NCBI GenBank assembly: GCA_046349775.1
Contig: JAXMBS010000062.1
Span: 1 to 32,553, forward strand
DNA: 32,553 nt
Reading direction: 5' to 3'
From: JAEUIG01 sp046349775
GTDB lineage: Bacteria > Planctomycetota > Planctomycetia > Planctomycetales > Planctomycetaceae
Positions 1-8,009 of this stretch are shown here, piece by piece (the stretch's first letter is position 1; every line of letters starts with the position of its first letter). Under the pieces are notes generated by a model, which was not told where the DNA came from, did not search any database, and saw nothing but the letters and a program-made list of their open reading frames with translations. Made by a program: the position numbers and the translations under genes.

Positions 1-1611
1 CTTCACGTCGCCGCCGATGCCCCCCTTGAGTCCGGCCTTGCGGACATACTTGGGGGCCTCCACGGGGGGCGCCGCCGGCGCCGCCTCCACGGGCTTCGCC
101 CTGAGGGCCTTGACCGACAGGCTGACACGCTTCATCTGCGGATCCACCACCAGCACCAGGACTTAGGTCATCTGGCCGACCGACAGCACGTCGGTCACCG
201 CGCGGACCCGCTTGTAGTCCAGCTCGCTGATGTGGCACAGCCCCTCGACCCCTGGCTCCAGTTCGATGAACGCGCCGAACTGTTCGGTCCGCGTCACTTT
301 GCCGGTGTGCGTCGTCCCCTTGGCATACTTCCCTTCGGCGTGGACCCACGGGTTGGCGGCGAGCTGCCGCATCCCGAGGCTGATCCGCTTCTTCTCCGGC
401 TCGATCGACAGAATCCTGACTTCGACCTCCTGCCCTTCGGTCAGCACCTCGTTCGGGTGTCCGATCCGCGCCCAACTGATCTGGCCGATGTGCAGGAACC
501 CGTCGACGCCGCCAAGGTCGACGAACGCGCCGTACTCCTTGATCGTCTTCACGCGGCCTGGCACCGTCTGGCCGACGGCGATGTGCGTCATCAGCTCCTG
601 CTCGGCGACCGCCCGCTCCTCCTGGAGCACCTGCCGACGGCTGACGACGAGCCGGCGGCGCGGCGCGTTGACTTCCGTGACCTTTGCACGGAGCTTCTGG
701 CCGACGAATGTCTGCAGGTCGGCGACGTAGCTGAGGTCGGCCTGGCTGGCCGGCATGAAGCCGCGCAGGTTTCCGACGGTGACGTCGAGGCCCCCCTTGT
801 TGGTCTTCGTCACGAGGCAGTCGACGATCTGGCCGACGCTGATGGCGTGCCAGTCGCCGGAAATGCGGGACGTGCCGCGCGGCAGCCGGCAGGCGATCAG
901 CCCTTCTTCCTCGTCAACCTTCTCAACGACGACTTCAAGCTTGTCGCCAACCTTCGGGGGCTTCTTCGGACTGAATTGCCGCAGCGAGACGACGCCCGAC
1001 AACCGCCAGCCGAAGTCGACAAACACGTTGTCTTCATGGATCGACTGGATCGTGCCGGTGAGCTTGGTGCCTTCGGTGGCGGTTTCCAGCGTCGGTGCGG
1101 GCGCGGGTGGCTCTTCGCCGGCGGCGACTGGAACAGGCTCGGGCGAAGTGGAGGTCACGCCGATCTCGCCACTCTCCAATGCTGCGGCAATCTCGGCTTC
1201 CATTTCGGCGTCGAGGTCGGATCGGCTCGGCAGCTCGACGGGGGGCGCTTTGGGCAGCGGCGGCGGCTCCGGATCGGCGGGAGCGGCATAGGAGACTTCG
1301 GCGTCGGACTCTGCGGCCGGGGCCGGGGCAGCGACCGGCGCTGCGGTCGGCGACGGGGCGGCCGGCGCGGACTCGGCGCCTGCAAGAGTCGGGATCGGCT
1401 TGACGCGCTGCGGATCGAACGTGGGATTGAGGCGGACGCGGCGCTTGGCGCCTTCGGCCGATTCGGCGCTACCGTCTCCACCGGCCAGCGGCGCAGCGGC
1501 GCCGTCGTCTGCCGGGGCTGGAGGCGTGGCAGCGGCCTCGGGCGGCGCGGCGGCCTCGCTGGCGGGCGGCGATGGGGTGACTTGTTCCTCGGCGACGGAA
1601 GGCACGGTCAT
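1..1611 (-). CDS. S1 RNA-binding repeat protein (ribosomal protein S1-like), C-terminus interrupted by in-frame stop and cut by window edge
   Basis: The protein starts with about 175 residues of Ala/Pro/Glu-rich low-complexity sequence, then S1 (OB-fold) RNA-binding repeats at about 180-245, 259-328, 347-415 and from 431. Repeat 3 has the classic S1 pattern (YGAFVDLGGVDGFLHIGQIS). Such proteins bind mRNA or ribosomes in the cytoplasm. The fourth repeat is broken by a TAA at 163-165, just after ...SVGQMT. The same frame then continues as a normal S1 ending (VDPQMKRVSLSVKAL) and stays open to base 1, so the true C-terminus probably lies outside the window. Compared with repeat 3, the interrupted segment is one residue short, so a net three-base loss could have made the stop. 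ATG at 1611 is preferred; an in-frame ATG at 1671 adds 20 non-conserved-looking residues. No strong ribosome binding site is visible at either. Confidence 0.85.
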
Positions 1612-1960
1612 AACACTGGGCAACAGAAAGGAACGATGACGCGAACCGGAATGCACGAATGGCGGCGACATGCTGTCGCGGAAGCGGATCAGCCAGTCCG
1701 GGGCGTCGGTTTCATGATCGACCGAGTCCGCATCTCCGGCGGAAGTGCCGAGAGCGGCAGATCATCGTCGATCGCGGTCAGACTCCAACTGAGGTTTGGC
1801 AGGTGCGCTTCAGGCAGCGCGCCGATGTGGCTGGCGAACGCACGCCCTCGCGGCGACGCCGCGGAACGCGACGCGCCACCGGGGTCGGATTGTAACATCC
1901 GCTGCATCGCGCGGAAACGAGAACTGCCGGTTTGGACGGAATTCTGTGAGTGAACTTTCT

Positions 1961-2016
1961 CCCTCTCCCCCGTGAGACGCATTGTTGTCGATGAGGGCTT
2001 CAGTCGGGGGAGAGGG
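1961..2016. repeat. Inverted repeat, CCCTCTCCCCC arms
   Basis: Perfect 11-base arms: CCCTCTCCCCC at 1961-1971 and GGGGGAGAGGG at 2006-2016, separated by 34 bases. There is no T-run after either arm, so it does not look like an intrinsic terminator. A related C-rich element begins near 7856. Confidence 0.7.
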
Positions 2017-2088
2017 GGGCACCCTCTGGGTCCATGAGGGGTGTCAATTGAACACCACATGACTCCTCTCATCCGGCCTTCGGCCACC

Positions 2089-2139
2089 TTCTCCCCGCAG
2101 CGACGCCCTGCTGTAGGGATCATCCAATTGCGGGGAGAA
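2089..2139. repeat. Inverted repeat, TTCTCCCCGCA arms
   Basis: Perfect 11-base arms: TTCTCCCCGCA at 2089-2099 and TGCGGGGAGAA at 2129-2139, with a 29-base spacer. The left arm is preceded by CCGGCCTTCGG, itself a short palindrome. It has the look of a dispersed intergenic element rather than a gene part. Confidence 0.7.
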
Positions 2140-2200
2140 CGGCGCAATCGGCCGCCTTGCGCGAATTGTCCGCGTCCGGCGCCAAGTTTCCGGGGCACCC

Positions 2201-2605
2201 TTACACCGTGGCTGTACCGAACAGGACTTCGTCGGTGATCCGCTGAATCTGTCCGTCGCGGCTGATGCATGCCAGGACTGTGTGCGCTTTGGCGATGAGT
2301 TCTTCGCCGCGGAGCAGCAGATATTCGTGCTCCAGCTTGGCGGGCGAGAGTTTCAGAACCCGCGTGCGAATCGTGAGGAGGTCGTCGAATCGCGCCGGCT
2401 TTTTGAAATCACACTCGGCGCGGATGATCATCATGAGATAGCCGCGGGCTTCCATTTCGCGGTAGTCGCCTCCCTGCGCGCGGAACAGCTCCATGCGGCC
2501 CATCTCGAAGTAGCTGAAGTACTGCGCATGGTGCACGACTCCCATGGCGTCGGTTTCGCCATAGCGGACGCGGAAGGTGAAGTCGTGCGATTCAATGGGG
2601 GACAT
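2201..2605 (-). CDS. Acyl-CoA thioesterase, YbgC/4HBT hotdog family
   Basis: A 134-residue single hotdog-fold protein, the usual length for the 4-hydroxybenzoyl-CoA thioesterase (4HBT)/YbgC family. The N-terminus carries the family motif RYGETDAMGVVHHAQYFSYF, where the Asp of ETD is the catalytic residue and the following helix (EMGRMELFR) packs on the active site. It likely hydrolyses acyl-CoA thioesters in the cytoplasm; the substrate cannot be read from sequence. ATG at 2605 (MSPIESHDF) is chosen over an upstream in-frame TTG at 2629, which lies inside an AATTG-rich repeat. It lies downstream of the transaldolase gene on the same strand, separated by that repeat, and could share its transcript. 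Confidence 0.88.
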   Translation of the reverse strand: MSPIESHDFTFRVRYGETDAMGVVHHAQYFSYFEMGRMELFRAQGGDYREMEARGYLMMIIRAECDFKKPARFDDLLTIRTRVLKLSPAKLEHEYLLLRGEELIAKAHTVLACISRDGQIQRITDEVLFGTATV

Positions 2606-2625
2606 TTGGGCGGGTGGGGAGAAGA

Positions 2626-2708
2626 TCAATTGTTAATGGTCAATTGTTGATTGCGAAGGACTCCTGATGCGAGCTTCACAATTGACGACTATCAATTGAC
2701 CATTGACC
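2626..2708. repeat. AATTGAC-word inverted repeat between transaldolase and thioesterase genes
   Basis: The gap is filled with repeated CAATTGAC/AATGGTCAATTG words. A perfect 12-base inverted pair is AATGGTCAATTG at 2635-2646 and CAATTGACCATT at 2693-2704. It abuts the transaldolase stop codon (2709-2711). A related word set occurs at 17657-17729. Confidence 0.7.
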
Positions 2709-3757
2709 TTAAAGCTTCGCGCGCTTCTCCGCGATGGCCGCAATCAATCCCTTCTGCGGGTCAGCGAACTTCTTGAGTCCTTCTTCCATCAGGACCTGCT
2801 CCATCTTGGCGAAATCGACTTTCGTGTCGATCTCGCGCTGGATGGTGTCGGACGGGAGGCGGTCGACCGCGCGAGTAAACGTCTTGCCGGCGATGGCCTG
2901 GATGGCGGCGTTGGTGTCGGGAGGGTTGGTCTGGATGTCCGAGCCGGCGAGGGCGGCGACGTACTTGTCCGGCGGGTCCCCTTGGTCTTGACGCCTGTGC
3001 TGGCGAAGACGATTTCCTGCTTCAGAGCAAGTGGCTTATCACGCCACCAGGATTCGTTCTCTTTCCAGATGCGCTGGACGTTCAGCAGGCCGACCAGTCC
3101 CTGCGCGGCCGGCGACAGGTCCGGGACGTGCTTGGCCGTGTAAACGTCGATCCGGCTGACGAAAATGCTGTAGACGGACTTCACGGCCTCGCGATCTTTA
3201 CGCCGCTGTGCACCGCGCCAGACAGCTTCACGGGCGAGTCGGTACTGGCGGTCGCTGAAGATCAGCGTGATGTTGGGCTTGATGCCCGCTGCGACCAGTT
3301 CCTCGATGGCCGCCAGGCCGCCGGGGGTTGCCGGGACCTTGATCATCCGGTTCTTGTGGCCGGCTGCCCACTTCTTGCCGAGCTCGACGTATCGGGCTCC
3401 TCTTTCCGCGACTGACAGGGGATTGCCGACGTCCTCCAGCAGCGGATCGAGTTCGAAGCTGACGTACCCGTCGTTCCCCTTGGTCTGCTCCCAGACCGAC
3501 AAGAAGACTTCCTGCGCGCGGCGGACGAGCTTGTCGGTCATCTGCCAGGCGACGGCGTCGTCGCTGGATTCCGACTTCAGGAGCTGTCGCAGGTCGTCAT
3601 CAAACCGGCCGGTTTTTACCAGGTCGGAAATAATGATCGGGTTCGATGTCGCTCCCGTTGCGCCGAGCGCCCGGTTCGTGCGAATCAGATCGGGATCGAC
3701 GCTGTCGAGCCACAGCTTGGTGCCGGCGGCGATGAGGGATTCGAGCGGAGAAGACAT
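2709..3757 (-). CDS. tal: Transaldolase (one-base frameshift near 2978-2981)
   Basis: Transaldolase moves a dihydroxyacetone unit between sugar phosphates in the non-oxidative pentose phosphate pathway. Reading from ATG 3757 (MSSPLESLIAAG), the N-terminal part is clear: WLDSVDP with the conserved Asp18, SNPIIISDL, and NRMIKVPATPGG, where Lys140 is the Schiff-base residue. The frame breaks after ...STGVKTKG at a run of four C (plus strand, 2978-2981). Adding one C restores the conserved continuation (DPPDKYVAALAGSDIQTNPP... to EKRAKL and TAA at 2709-2711), giving about 349 residues, normal for the family. As written the frame would run on to 2789 with Arg/Ser/Pro-rich nonsense. Because both halves are well preserved, a sequence error or very recent mutation is more likely than an old pseudogene. 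Confidence 0.85.
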
Positions 3758-3862
3758 GGGGGTGTCCGTGACGTTGGTCGGTGTGGCGTTATTGTCGCGG
3801 GTGCGTGCGGGGACGCAAGAGCGGCGGACGAAAGCGGAATGCCGAGAGCGGAAAGCGGAGGG

Positions 3863-3940
3863 GAATGACCGAATGTCCAAATGTCGAATGGCTGCAGGCT
3901 GCGTATCTTCCGACTTCTGACCTCGGACTTCCGACCTCCG
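3863..3940. repeat. Spacer made of AATGTC and CTTCCGACTTC word repeats
   Basis: Between the DUF971 and transaldolase genes are GAATGTCCAAATGTCGAATG (about 3871-3890) and a run of CTTCCGACTTCTGACC-type words (3907-3940). The second resembles, in reverse complement, the AGGTCAGAAGCCAGAGGTC stretch near 26476-26500. The first resembles words at 25885-25960. Confidence 0.55.
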
Positions 3941-4279
3941 TCACGCGCTCGTTTCCACGCCAAGCTGCCGCAGGTACTCAACTGTGAAGATGCCGGTGTT
4001 GTGCCCGTCGTTGAAGTGAATCGAGTAGGCGTAGTTGCCCATCGGCCGCATCTGGGCGACGCGCAGCGGCTGGGCTTCGGCGGCGGAGAGGATCGGCAGT
4101 GAGCCTGGGGGCGGGGCCGGCTTGGGGGGCGGCGGGCCGTCGCCATGACCGCGGCAATCGGCACACGGGCAGCGGTCGCGGAGCAGCCGCCAGGTGAGGC
4201 GGTGTTTGGCGCCGTCGCTCCATTCGATGTTGAGGGCTTCGGCGTCGCCTTTGAGGGAGATGGGAGTCGGTGCAGGCAT
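3941..4279 (-). CDS. DUF971 domain protein
   Basis: A 112-residue protein matching the DUF971 family (the domain also found at the N-terminus of gamma-butyrobetaine hydroxylases). Typical features are the SLKGDAEALNIEWSDG strand region, the RDRCPCADCRG cysteine cluster (likely a metal site), and the C-terminal NYAYSIHFNDGHNTGIFTVEYLRQL segment conserved in the family. The molecular role of stand-alone DUF971 proteins is not established; links to iron-sulfur cluster handling have been suggested from gene neighbourhoods. ATG at 4279 is used because the 20 residues upstream are Cys/Tyr-rich and unlike the family. A Pro-rich stretch (about residues 49-58) between the two conserved parts is a linker. 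Confidence 0.8.
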   Translation of the reverse strand: MPAPTPISLKGDAEALNIEWSDGAKHRLTWRLLRDRCPCADCRGHGDGPPPPKPAPPPGSLPILSAAEAQPLRVAQMRPMGNYAYSIHFNDGHNTGIFTVEYLRQLGVETSA

Positions 4280-4343
4280 GGGTCTATGTCGGACGACGAT
4301 CAAGAACTTGCAACAATAATAGCAGTCGAGGATTGCCAAAGCA

Positions 4344-4360
4344 GGCAGCGGAACGCTGCC
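4344..4360. repeat. Short hairpin just after the leucine-rich protein stop codon
   Basis: GGCAGCG-GAA-CGCTGCC is a perfect 7-base stem with a 3-base loop, starting two bases past the stop codon of the minus-strand gene. There is no T-tract, so an intrinsic terminator is doubtful; it may protect the mRNA 3' end. Confidence 0.5.
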
Positions 4361-4361
4361 A

Positions 4362-5207
4362 TCATCGACCTCCAGTTTTCACTCGGTTTGGCGGAAACTC
4401 ACCCATCAACCTATTGATCGCCTCATTGGAGGCGCCGGCGTCCACGAGGAAGACATCGAGGTCTTGGCCTTTGACTTGCATCTGTCGCACGAGTTCGAGA
4501 TGTCGATCCGTCACGGTCGGTCCGACCAAGGAGAGAAAAAACTGCGGTCGATTCAGTTTGAGGATCATATCTTTGATCTCGGCATCGAACTGACGGCCAT
4601 CGACAATCAATCCCGAGAGATGCCGACAATTCCTGAGTTGCTTCATCGCGTCCAACGATACCTGGCTGCCTGAGACGTCCAACGAGACGAGTTGCTCAAG
4701 TGGAAGTTCACGAAAGCCTGCGTCGGAGAGATCACTGTCGGGAAGTTCCAGTCCGAAAGCGGACTCGCGGTTGCTGAACGCCCGAGCAACTGCATCCGCG
4801 TTTCGGACGTTCTGTCCCCGCAACCACTGCAACGGTTGCACCTTGGCCAGTCTGCTGATGTCCGATCCATCAAGCTGCGTGCCAATCAGGTCCAAGTGGT
4901 TGACCTTTATATCATTCAGGTCGTCGTGCTCCTGAAGCCATTGGCTGTTAAATGCCGGACCCTCCAGACGCACGTACGTCACGCTGCCGAACCGCCCGCC
5001 CCGCAACTTTTGCCAGAGTTGGACGTAGATTGGATCCGCTAGAGTTACCGTTCCACCAGCCCGCTCGATGTCCCGCTTGAGCTCCGCGACATGAAGTTGC
5101 TGTCGTTCGACATTGAGAATCAGCAACAGCAGGGTGGCGACGAGCACGCCGCCGATCAGGAAGCGGCGTCGGGTACGCGGCTTCGGCTTGTAAGTTGGCT
5201 CGCTCAT
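4362..5207 (-). CDS. Membrane-anchored leucine-rich-repeat-like protein, function unknown
   Basis: A 281-residue protein starting MSEPTYKPKPRTRRRFLIGG. A basic N-terminus is followed by one hydrophobic segment at about residues 15-32 (rich in L, V and I), so it is probably an inner-membrane protein with its bulk on the outer face. The rest has irregular leucine-rich units of about 22-25 residues (for example VNHLDLIGTQLDGSDISRL, and FGLELPDSDLSDAGFRELPL followed by a LVSLDVSGSQVSLDAMKQL unit), a style common in planctomycetal proteins. No enzyme motif was found. ATG at 5207 is chosen because it directly precedes the basic and hydrophobic segments. Interaction with another protein or polysaccharide is a guess from fold type only. 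Confidence 0.7.
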   Translation of the reverse strand: MSEPTYKPKPRTRRRFLIGGVLVATLLLLILNVERQQLHVAELKRDIERAGGTVTLADPIYVQLWQKLRGGRFGSVTYVRLEGPAFNSQWLQEHDDLNDIKVNHLDLIGTQLDGSDISRLAKVQPLQWLRGQNVRNADAVARAFSNRESAFGLELPDSDLSDAGFRELPLEQLVSLDVSGSQVSLDAMKQLRNCRHLSGLIVDGRQFDAEIKDMILKLNRPQFFLSLVGPTVTDRHLELVRQMQVKGQDLDVFLVDAGASNEAINRLMGEFPPNRVKTGGR

Positions 5208-5224
5208 TGCTCGGAACGCATCGT

Positions 5225-5247
5225 GCCACGGGGATAAACCCCGTGGC
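5225..5247. repeat. Perfect GCCACGGGG hairpin between two minus-strand genes
   Basis: GCCACGGGG at 5225-5233, loop ATAAA, CCCCGTGGC at 5239-5247: a perfect 9-base stem. It sits in the 57-base gap between the hydrolase-like gene and the leucine-rich protein gene, so it would lie inside a shared transcript. No T-run follows. Confidence 0.75.
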
Positions 5248-5264
5248 TCAGGAGGCAATCGCGA

Positions 5265-6716
5265 CTATCCCCTCCGGTAAGAGTACAACCTCGCGTTCTT
5301 CAACTCGAACCGAATGCGGGCCGTCTTTCCGGAAGCGGCGGAGAGGTCCGTATGGTCCTTCCACATCACTGGCAGTGAGAGGCCGTCGGCGGTGACGGGG
5401 ATACAGTCTTCGAGGACGTAGCCCGGCAGCGGGTGGTCGTCTTCGCCGAGCAGTTCGACGCGGATCGTGCCGTAGTCGCACTTCGCATTCAGCAGCAGCG
5501 TTCCGCCGTCAATCTGCCACGGAGTCGTGATCACGTCGCCGCCGTCGAAGCTCACATCGAGCGACGCGAAGCCGTCGACGCGCAACTTCGCCAGGCCGAC
5601 GGAGGTTTTCGCGTCAGTGTCGTCCTTGCCGAAGTAGGGGCCGTGACGTTTCGTTGCGCCGCGGAAGTAGATGTACAGCTCGTCACCGACGCGGATCGGC
5701 GGCGCGCCGCTGTTCCAGGTGCAGAACCGGTTCCATTCGCCGATGCCGCCGCAGGCGATCAGTGGCTTGTCGGCCGGCACGCGCTCCCAGTTCTTCGCGT
5801 CGCGGCTGGAGATCAGCCAGCAGTTCATGTCGTGGGCCAGCGGCTGCAGGGCAAAAATCGACAGCACGCCCAGGTACTGGTCCCCGTACACGAAAGCGGA
5901 GTTGTTGTAGTACTCCTCGCGGCCGTGCAGCGTGCGGAGGAAGGTCTCCGGCTGCGTCCAGGTGACGAAGTCGTCGCTGAAGCTGGCGGCGCGGTGCGGG
6001 AAGTGCCGAAGGAAGGCCACGTAGCGATGCTTGAGCGTGTCGATCATCAGGCTCTGGGCGTCGCCGACCGGGCCAAGGTCGTTTTTCCCGGGCCGCGGGT
6101 GATAGTGAAACACCGGCTCGGGCGTGAACGTCCAGTTGAGACCGTCGGGTGAGACGCCCGAATAGATACCGGACATCGGGCCGTCCCAGTCGAAGCTCGA
6201 CCAGCCGAGCGCCTTGTAGCGCCGCTGCGGATCGGTCTCCAGCGGATCTTTGAAGACCGATTCGAAGTGGTCCATCCCCTGGTGATAGTCGGGCCCGACG
6301 ACGACGTTGTTGTCGCGGCTGCCATGGACTTCGTGCAGGCCGAGATTCGGACGCCGCCAGTGGATGCCGTCGTCCGATTCGGCGTAACAGGTGACGGCGC
6401 GGTTGGGTTCCTTGTAGGCGACGGTGTGGTACCACATCTTGAACAGGTGCGCTTCATCGTCGTAGATCACGGAGTTCGTGAAACCGTGCTGCTCCCACGG
6501 TGTTTCGGGCTTCAGGACCGGATGCGGATGGACGACCGCACGGTGATAGGTTCGCTGGACGTTGTCCATCCGCTTCCAGCGTCCGGAGGCGTGCGCGTTG
6601 TCGACGCGAGTCAGATCGACGAACAATTGCGGCGCGGTGGGCAACGGATCGGCCCCACGCAGATCGATCGTTTGCAAACACGCAGCGGCGATACAGACTG
6701 CGAGCACAGTTCGCAT
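5265..6716 (-). CDS. Secreted beta-propeller protein resembling glycoside hydrolases
   Basis: A 483-residue protein with a signal peptide (residues 1-22, hydrophobic core LAVCIAAACL, likely cleavage after DLRGA), so exported. The body has repeated W/D/G-rich blades such as KMWYHTVAYKEPNRAVTCYA, YAESDDGIHWRRPNLGL, YSGVSPDGLNWTFTPEPVF and SFSDDFVTWTQPETF. This matches five-bladed propeller families (GH32/GH43/GH130-like) that are numerous in planctomycetes. The substrate is unknown and I cannot assign catalytic acids with confidence; it may be a binding or inactive relative. The start is supported by GGAGG seven bases upstream of ATG 6716. A hairpin-bearing divergent gap separates it from the DUF1028 gene. 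Confidence 0.75.
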   Translation of the reverse strand: MRTVLAVCIAAACLQTIDLRGADPLPTAPQLFVDLTRVDNAHASGRWKRMDNVQRTYHRAVVHPHPVLKPETPWEQHGFTNSVIYDDEAHLFKMWYHTVAYKEPNRAVTCYAESDDGIHWRRPNLGLHEVHGSRDNNVVVGPDYHQGMDHFESVFKDPLETDPQRRYKALGWSSFDWDGPMSGIYSGVSPDGLNWTFTPEPVFHYHPRPGKNDLGPVGDAQSLMIDTLKHRYVAFLRHFPHRAASFSDDFVTWTQPETFLRTLHGREEYYNNSAFVYGDQYLGVLSIFALQPLAHDMNCWLISSRDAKNWERVPADKPLIACGGIGEWNRFCTWNSGAPPIRVGDELYIYFRGATKRHGPYFGKDDTDAKTSVGLAKLRVDGFASLDVSFDGGDVITTPWQIDGGTLLLNAKCDYGTIRVELLGEDDHPLPGYVLEDCIPVTADGLSLPVMWKDHTDLSAASGKTARIRFELKNARLYSYRRG

Positions 6717-6868
6717 GGAAAGCCTCCGGTCAACGGTTGAGAATGTTCACCGGTGTACGCGCGGCTGGCCGGTCGCACAAGCGAGCGGCCACGAGTCGCG
6801 ATGTCGGCTGCATCGATACAACGTACACTCTTGCCAAGAAATAGCAGCATTGTGTTTCTGCTTTGTGA

Positions 6869-6938
6869 CCTTTGTGCCCTTCTGTAAATCCTTTTCGTTG
6901 AGCTTCGCTCGACGGCGGTTTACAGAAGGGCGCGAAGG
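6869..6938. repeat. Nested inverted repeat in divergent intergenic region
   Basis: The left arm CCTTTGTGCCCTTCTGTAAA (6869-6888) pairs with TTTACAGAAGGGCGCGAAGG (6919-6938) with two mismatches. Inside lies a smaller hairpin, CGTTGAGC-TTC-GCTCGACG (one mismatch). The flanks repeat the words CTTTGTGAC and GGACACGAAGG. It lies between the divergent genes starting at 6716 and 6992. Confidence 0.7.
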
Positions 6939-6991
6939 ACACGAAGGTGTACCATCGAGGACCTGCAACTGGATCGGGAGAGAGCGGAACT

Positions 6992-7951
6992 ATGCCGCGT
7001 GTCACGCCGAGCCGAATTTGTTTTTCCGCTTTATTGATCAGTTTCGCGTTGTCGTTGTTGGCCCGTTCGATGCGGGCTGATCCGCAAGCGAAGAAGTCCG
7101 AGCAGAACACCGAGGCGGAGATCACCGCGACGTTTTCAATCGTCGCGATTGATCCCGAAACGGGAGAGTGCGGAGCGGCGGTGGCGAGCAAGTATCCGGC
7201 GGTGGGGGAAGCGGTGCCGTATGTGCGGGCCGGCGTGGGGGCATTCTGTACGCAGCACTGGCTCAATGCGGAGTGGGGCGAGCAGGCCCTCGATCTGCTG
7301 CAGGCAGGCCAACAGCCGGAGGCGGTGCTGGCGGAATTGCTGGCGGATGATCCGCGGCCGGAGAAGCGTCAACTGGCGATCATCGACATGCAGGGGCGGG
7401 CCGCGAATCGAAATCCACAAGGGGCGGATCCGTCCGGTCAGTGGTGGGGCGGAATGACGGGCCGGTTCTATGCGTGCCAGGGGAACACGCTGACCGGCTC
7501 CGAGGTCGTCATCGCGATGGCGCAGGCTTATGAGTCGACCCAAGGGAGCCTGACCGACCGGCTGATGGCGGCGCTGATTGCCGGGGACTGTGCCGGCGGC
7601 GACCATCGCGGGCATCTGGCTGCAGGAATTCGCGTCGCGAAGACCGGCGTCGAGGGCGTCTGGTTCGAACTGCGGGTCGACAACAGCGACGACGCGGTCA
7701 TCGATCTCGCGAAGAAATACGCCGAAACCGAGCACGACGCGAAGGGGGAATGGGCCGGCAAGGCCTTCGAACATCCGTGTGTTGATCGGAAGCCGCCGGT
7801 TACGCCCCGAAAAGTGAATAGGCGGGAAGTTGCTTGTTCGAAGGTCTTGGTTAGACCCCTCACCCCAGCCCTCACCCCCGATCGATGCTCAGCGTGTCAA
7901 CAGCGCGCTCGCGGGGAGAGGAAAAGCAGCCCGCAGACCGCTGATAGCTGA
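6992..7951 (+). CDS. Secreted DUF1028 (Ntn-hydrolase-like) protein with repeat-derived C-terminal tail
   Basis: ATG 6992 (MPRVTPSRICFSALLISFAL) is preceded by a GGGAGAG stretch and begins a signal peptide ending near MRADPQAKK, so the protein is exported. The core (about residues 40-265) matches DUF1028: TFSIVAIDPETGECGAAVAS at the start of the domain, then YVRAGVGAFCTQHWLN, GMTGRFYACQGNTLTG and WFELRVDNSDDAVIDLAKKY. DUF1028 proteins have an Ntn-hydrolase-type fold; the reaction is not established. After the family's usual end (...AFEHPCVDRKP) the frame runs about 50 residues through a spacer repeat (7855-7922) and takes its TGA stop from a GCTGATAGCTGA word. The tail is therefore probably not ancestral. 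Confidence 0.8.
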   Translation: MPRVTPSRICFSALLISFALSLLARSMRADPQAKKSEQNTEAEITATFSIVAIDPETGECGAAVASKYPAVGEAVPYVRAGVGAFCTQHWLNAEWGEQALDLLQAGQQPEAVLAELLADDPRPEKRQLAIIDMQGRAANRNPQGADPSGQWWGGMTGRFYACQGNTLTGSEVVIAMAQAYESTQGSLTDRLMAALIAGDCAGGDHRGHLAAGIRVAKTGVEGVWFELRVDNSDDAVIDLAKKYAETEHDAKGEWAGKAFEHPCVDRKPPVTPRKVNRREVACSKVLVRPLTPALTPDRCSACQQRARGERKSSPQTADS

Positions 7952-7953
7952 CC
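7855..7953. repeat. C-rich dispersed repeat plus GCTGATAGCTGA word, overlapping the DUF1028 gene end
   Basis: CCCCTCACCCCAGCCCTCAC begins near 7856 and GCGGGGAGAGG closes at 7911-7921, a loose inverted arrangement like the one at 1961-2016. It is followed at 7939-7950 by GCTGATAGCTGA, a word seen again as TTGCTGATAGCTG near 16303. It encodes the C-terminal tail of the DUF1028 frame. Confidence 0.55.
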
Positions 7954-8009
7954 GCTCCAACAACGTCTTGACGTCTCCGGCGGAATCTAAGAACCTGTCG
8001 CTGCCGAGG

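Larger units (their letters stand above)
1612..2200. other. Gene-free stretch between thioesterase and S1 gene
   Basis: No frame here has recognisable protein similarity or a credible start. The stretch holds two perfect inverted repeats (listed separately at 1961-2016 and 2089-2139) and presumably the S1 gene promoter. I could not pick a promoter with confidence. Confidence 0.5.

Noticed and set aside
163..165. Recoding or readthrough of the S1 gene stop
   Set aside because: The codon is TAA, not the TGA used for selenocysteine, and no recoding signal was seen.
232..1953. 573-codon plus-strand open frame opposite the S1 gene
   Set aside because: Antisense of an S1-repeat protein; the apparent length comes from high GC.
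1689..2270. 193-codon minus-strand frame between S1 and thioesterase genes
   Set aside because: It spans two inverted repeats and overlaps the thioesterase end in another frame; no protein-like pattern.
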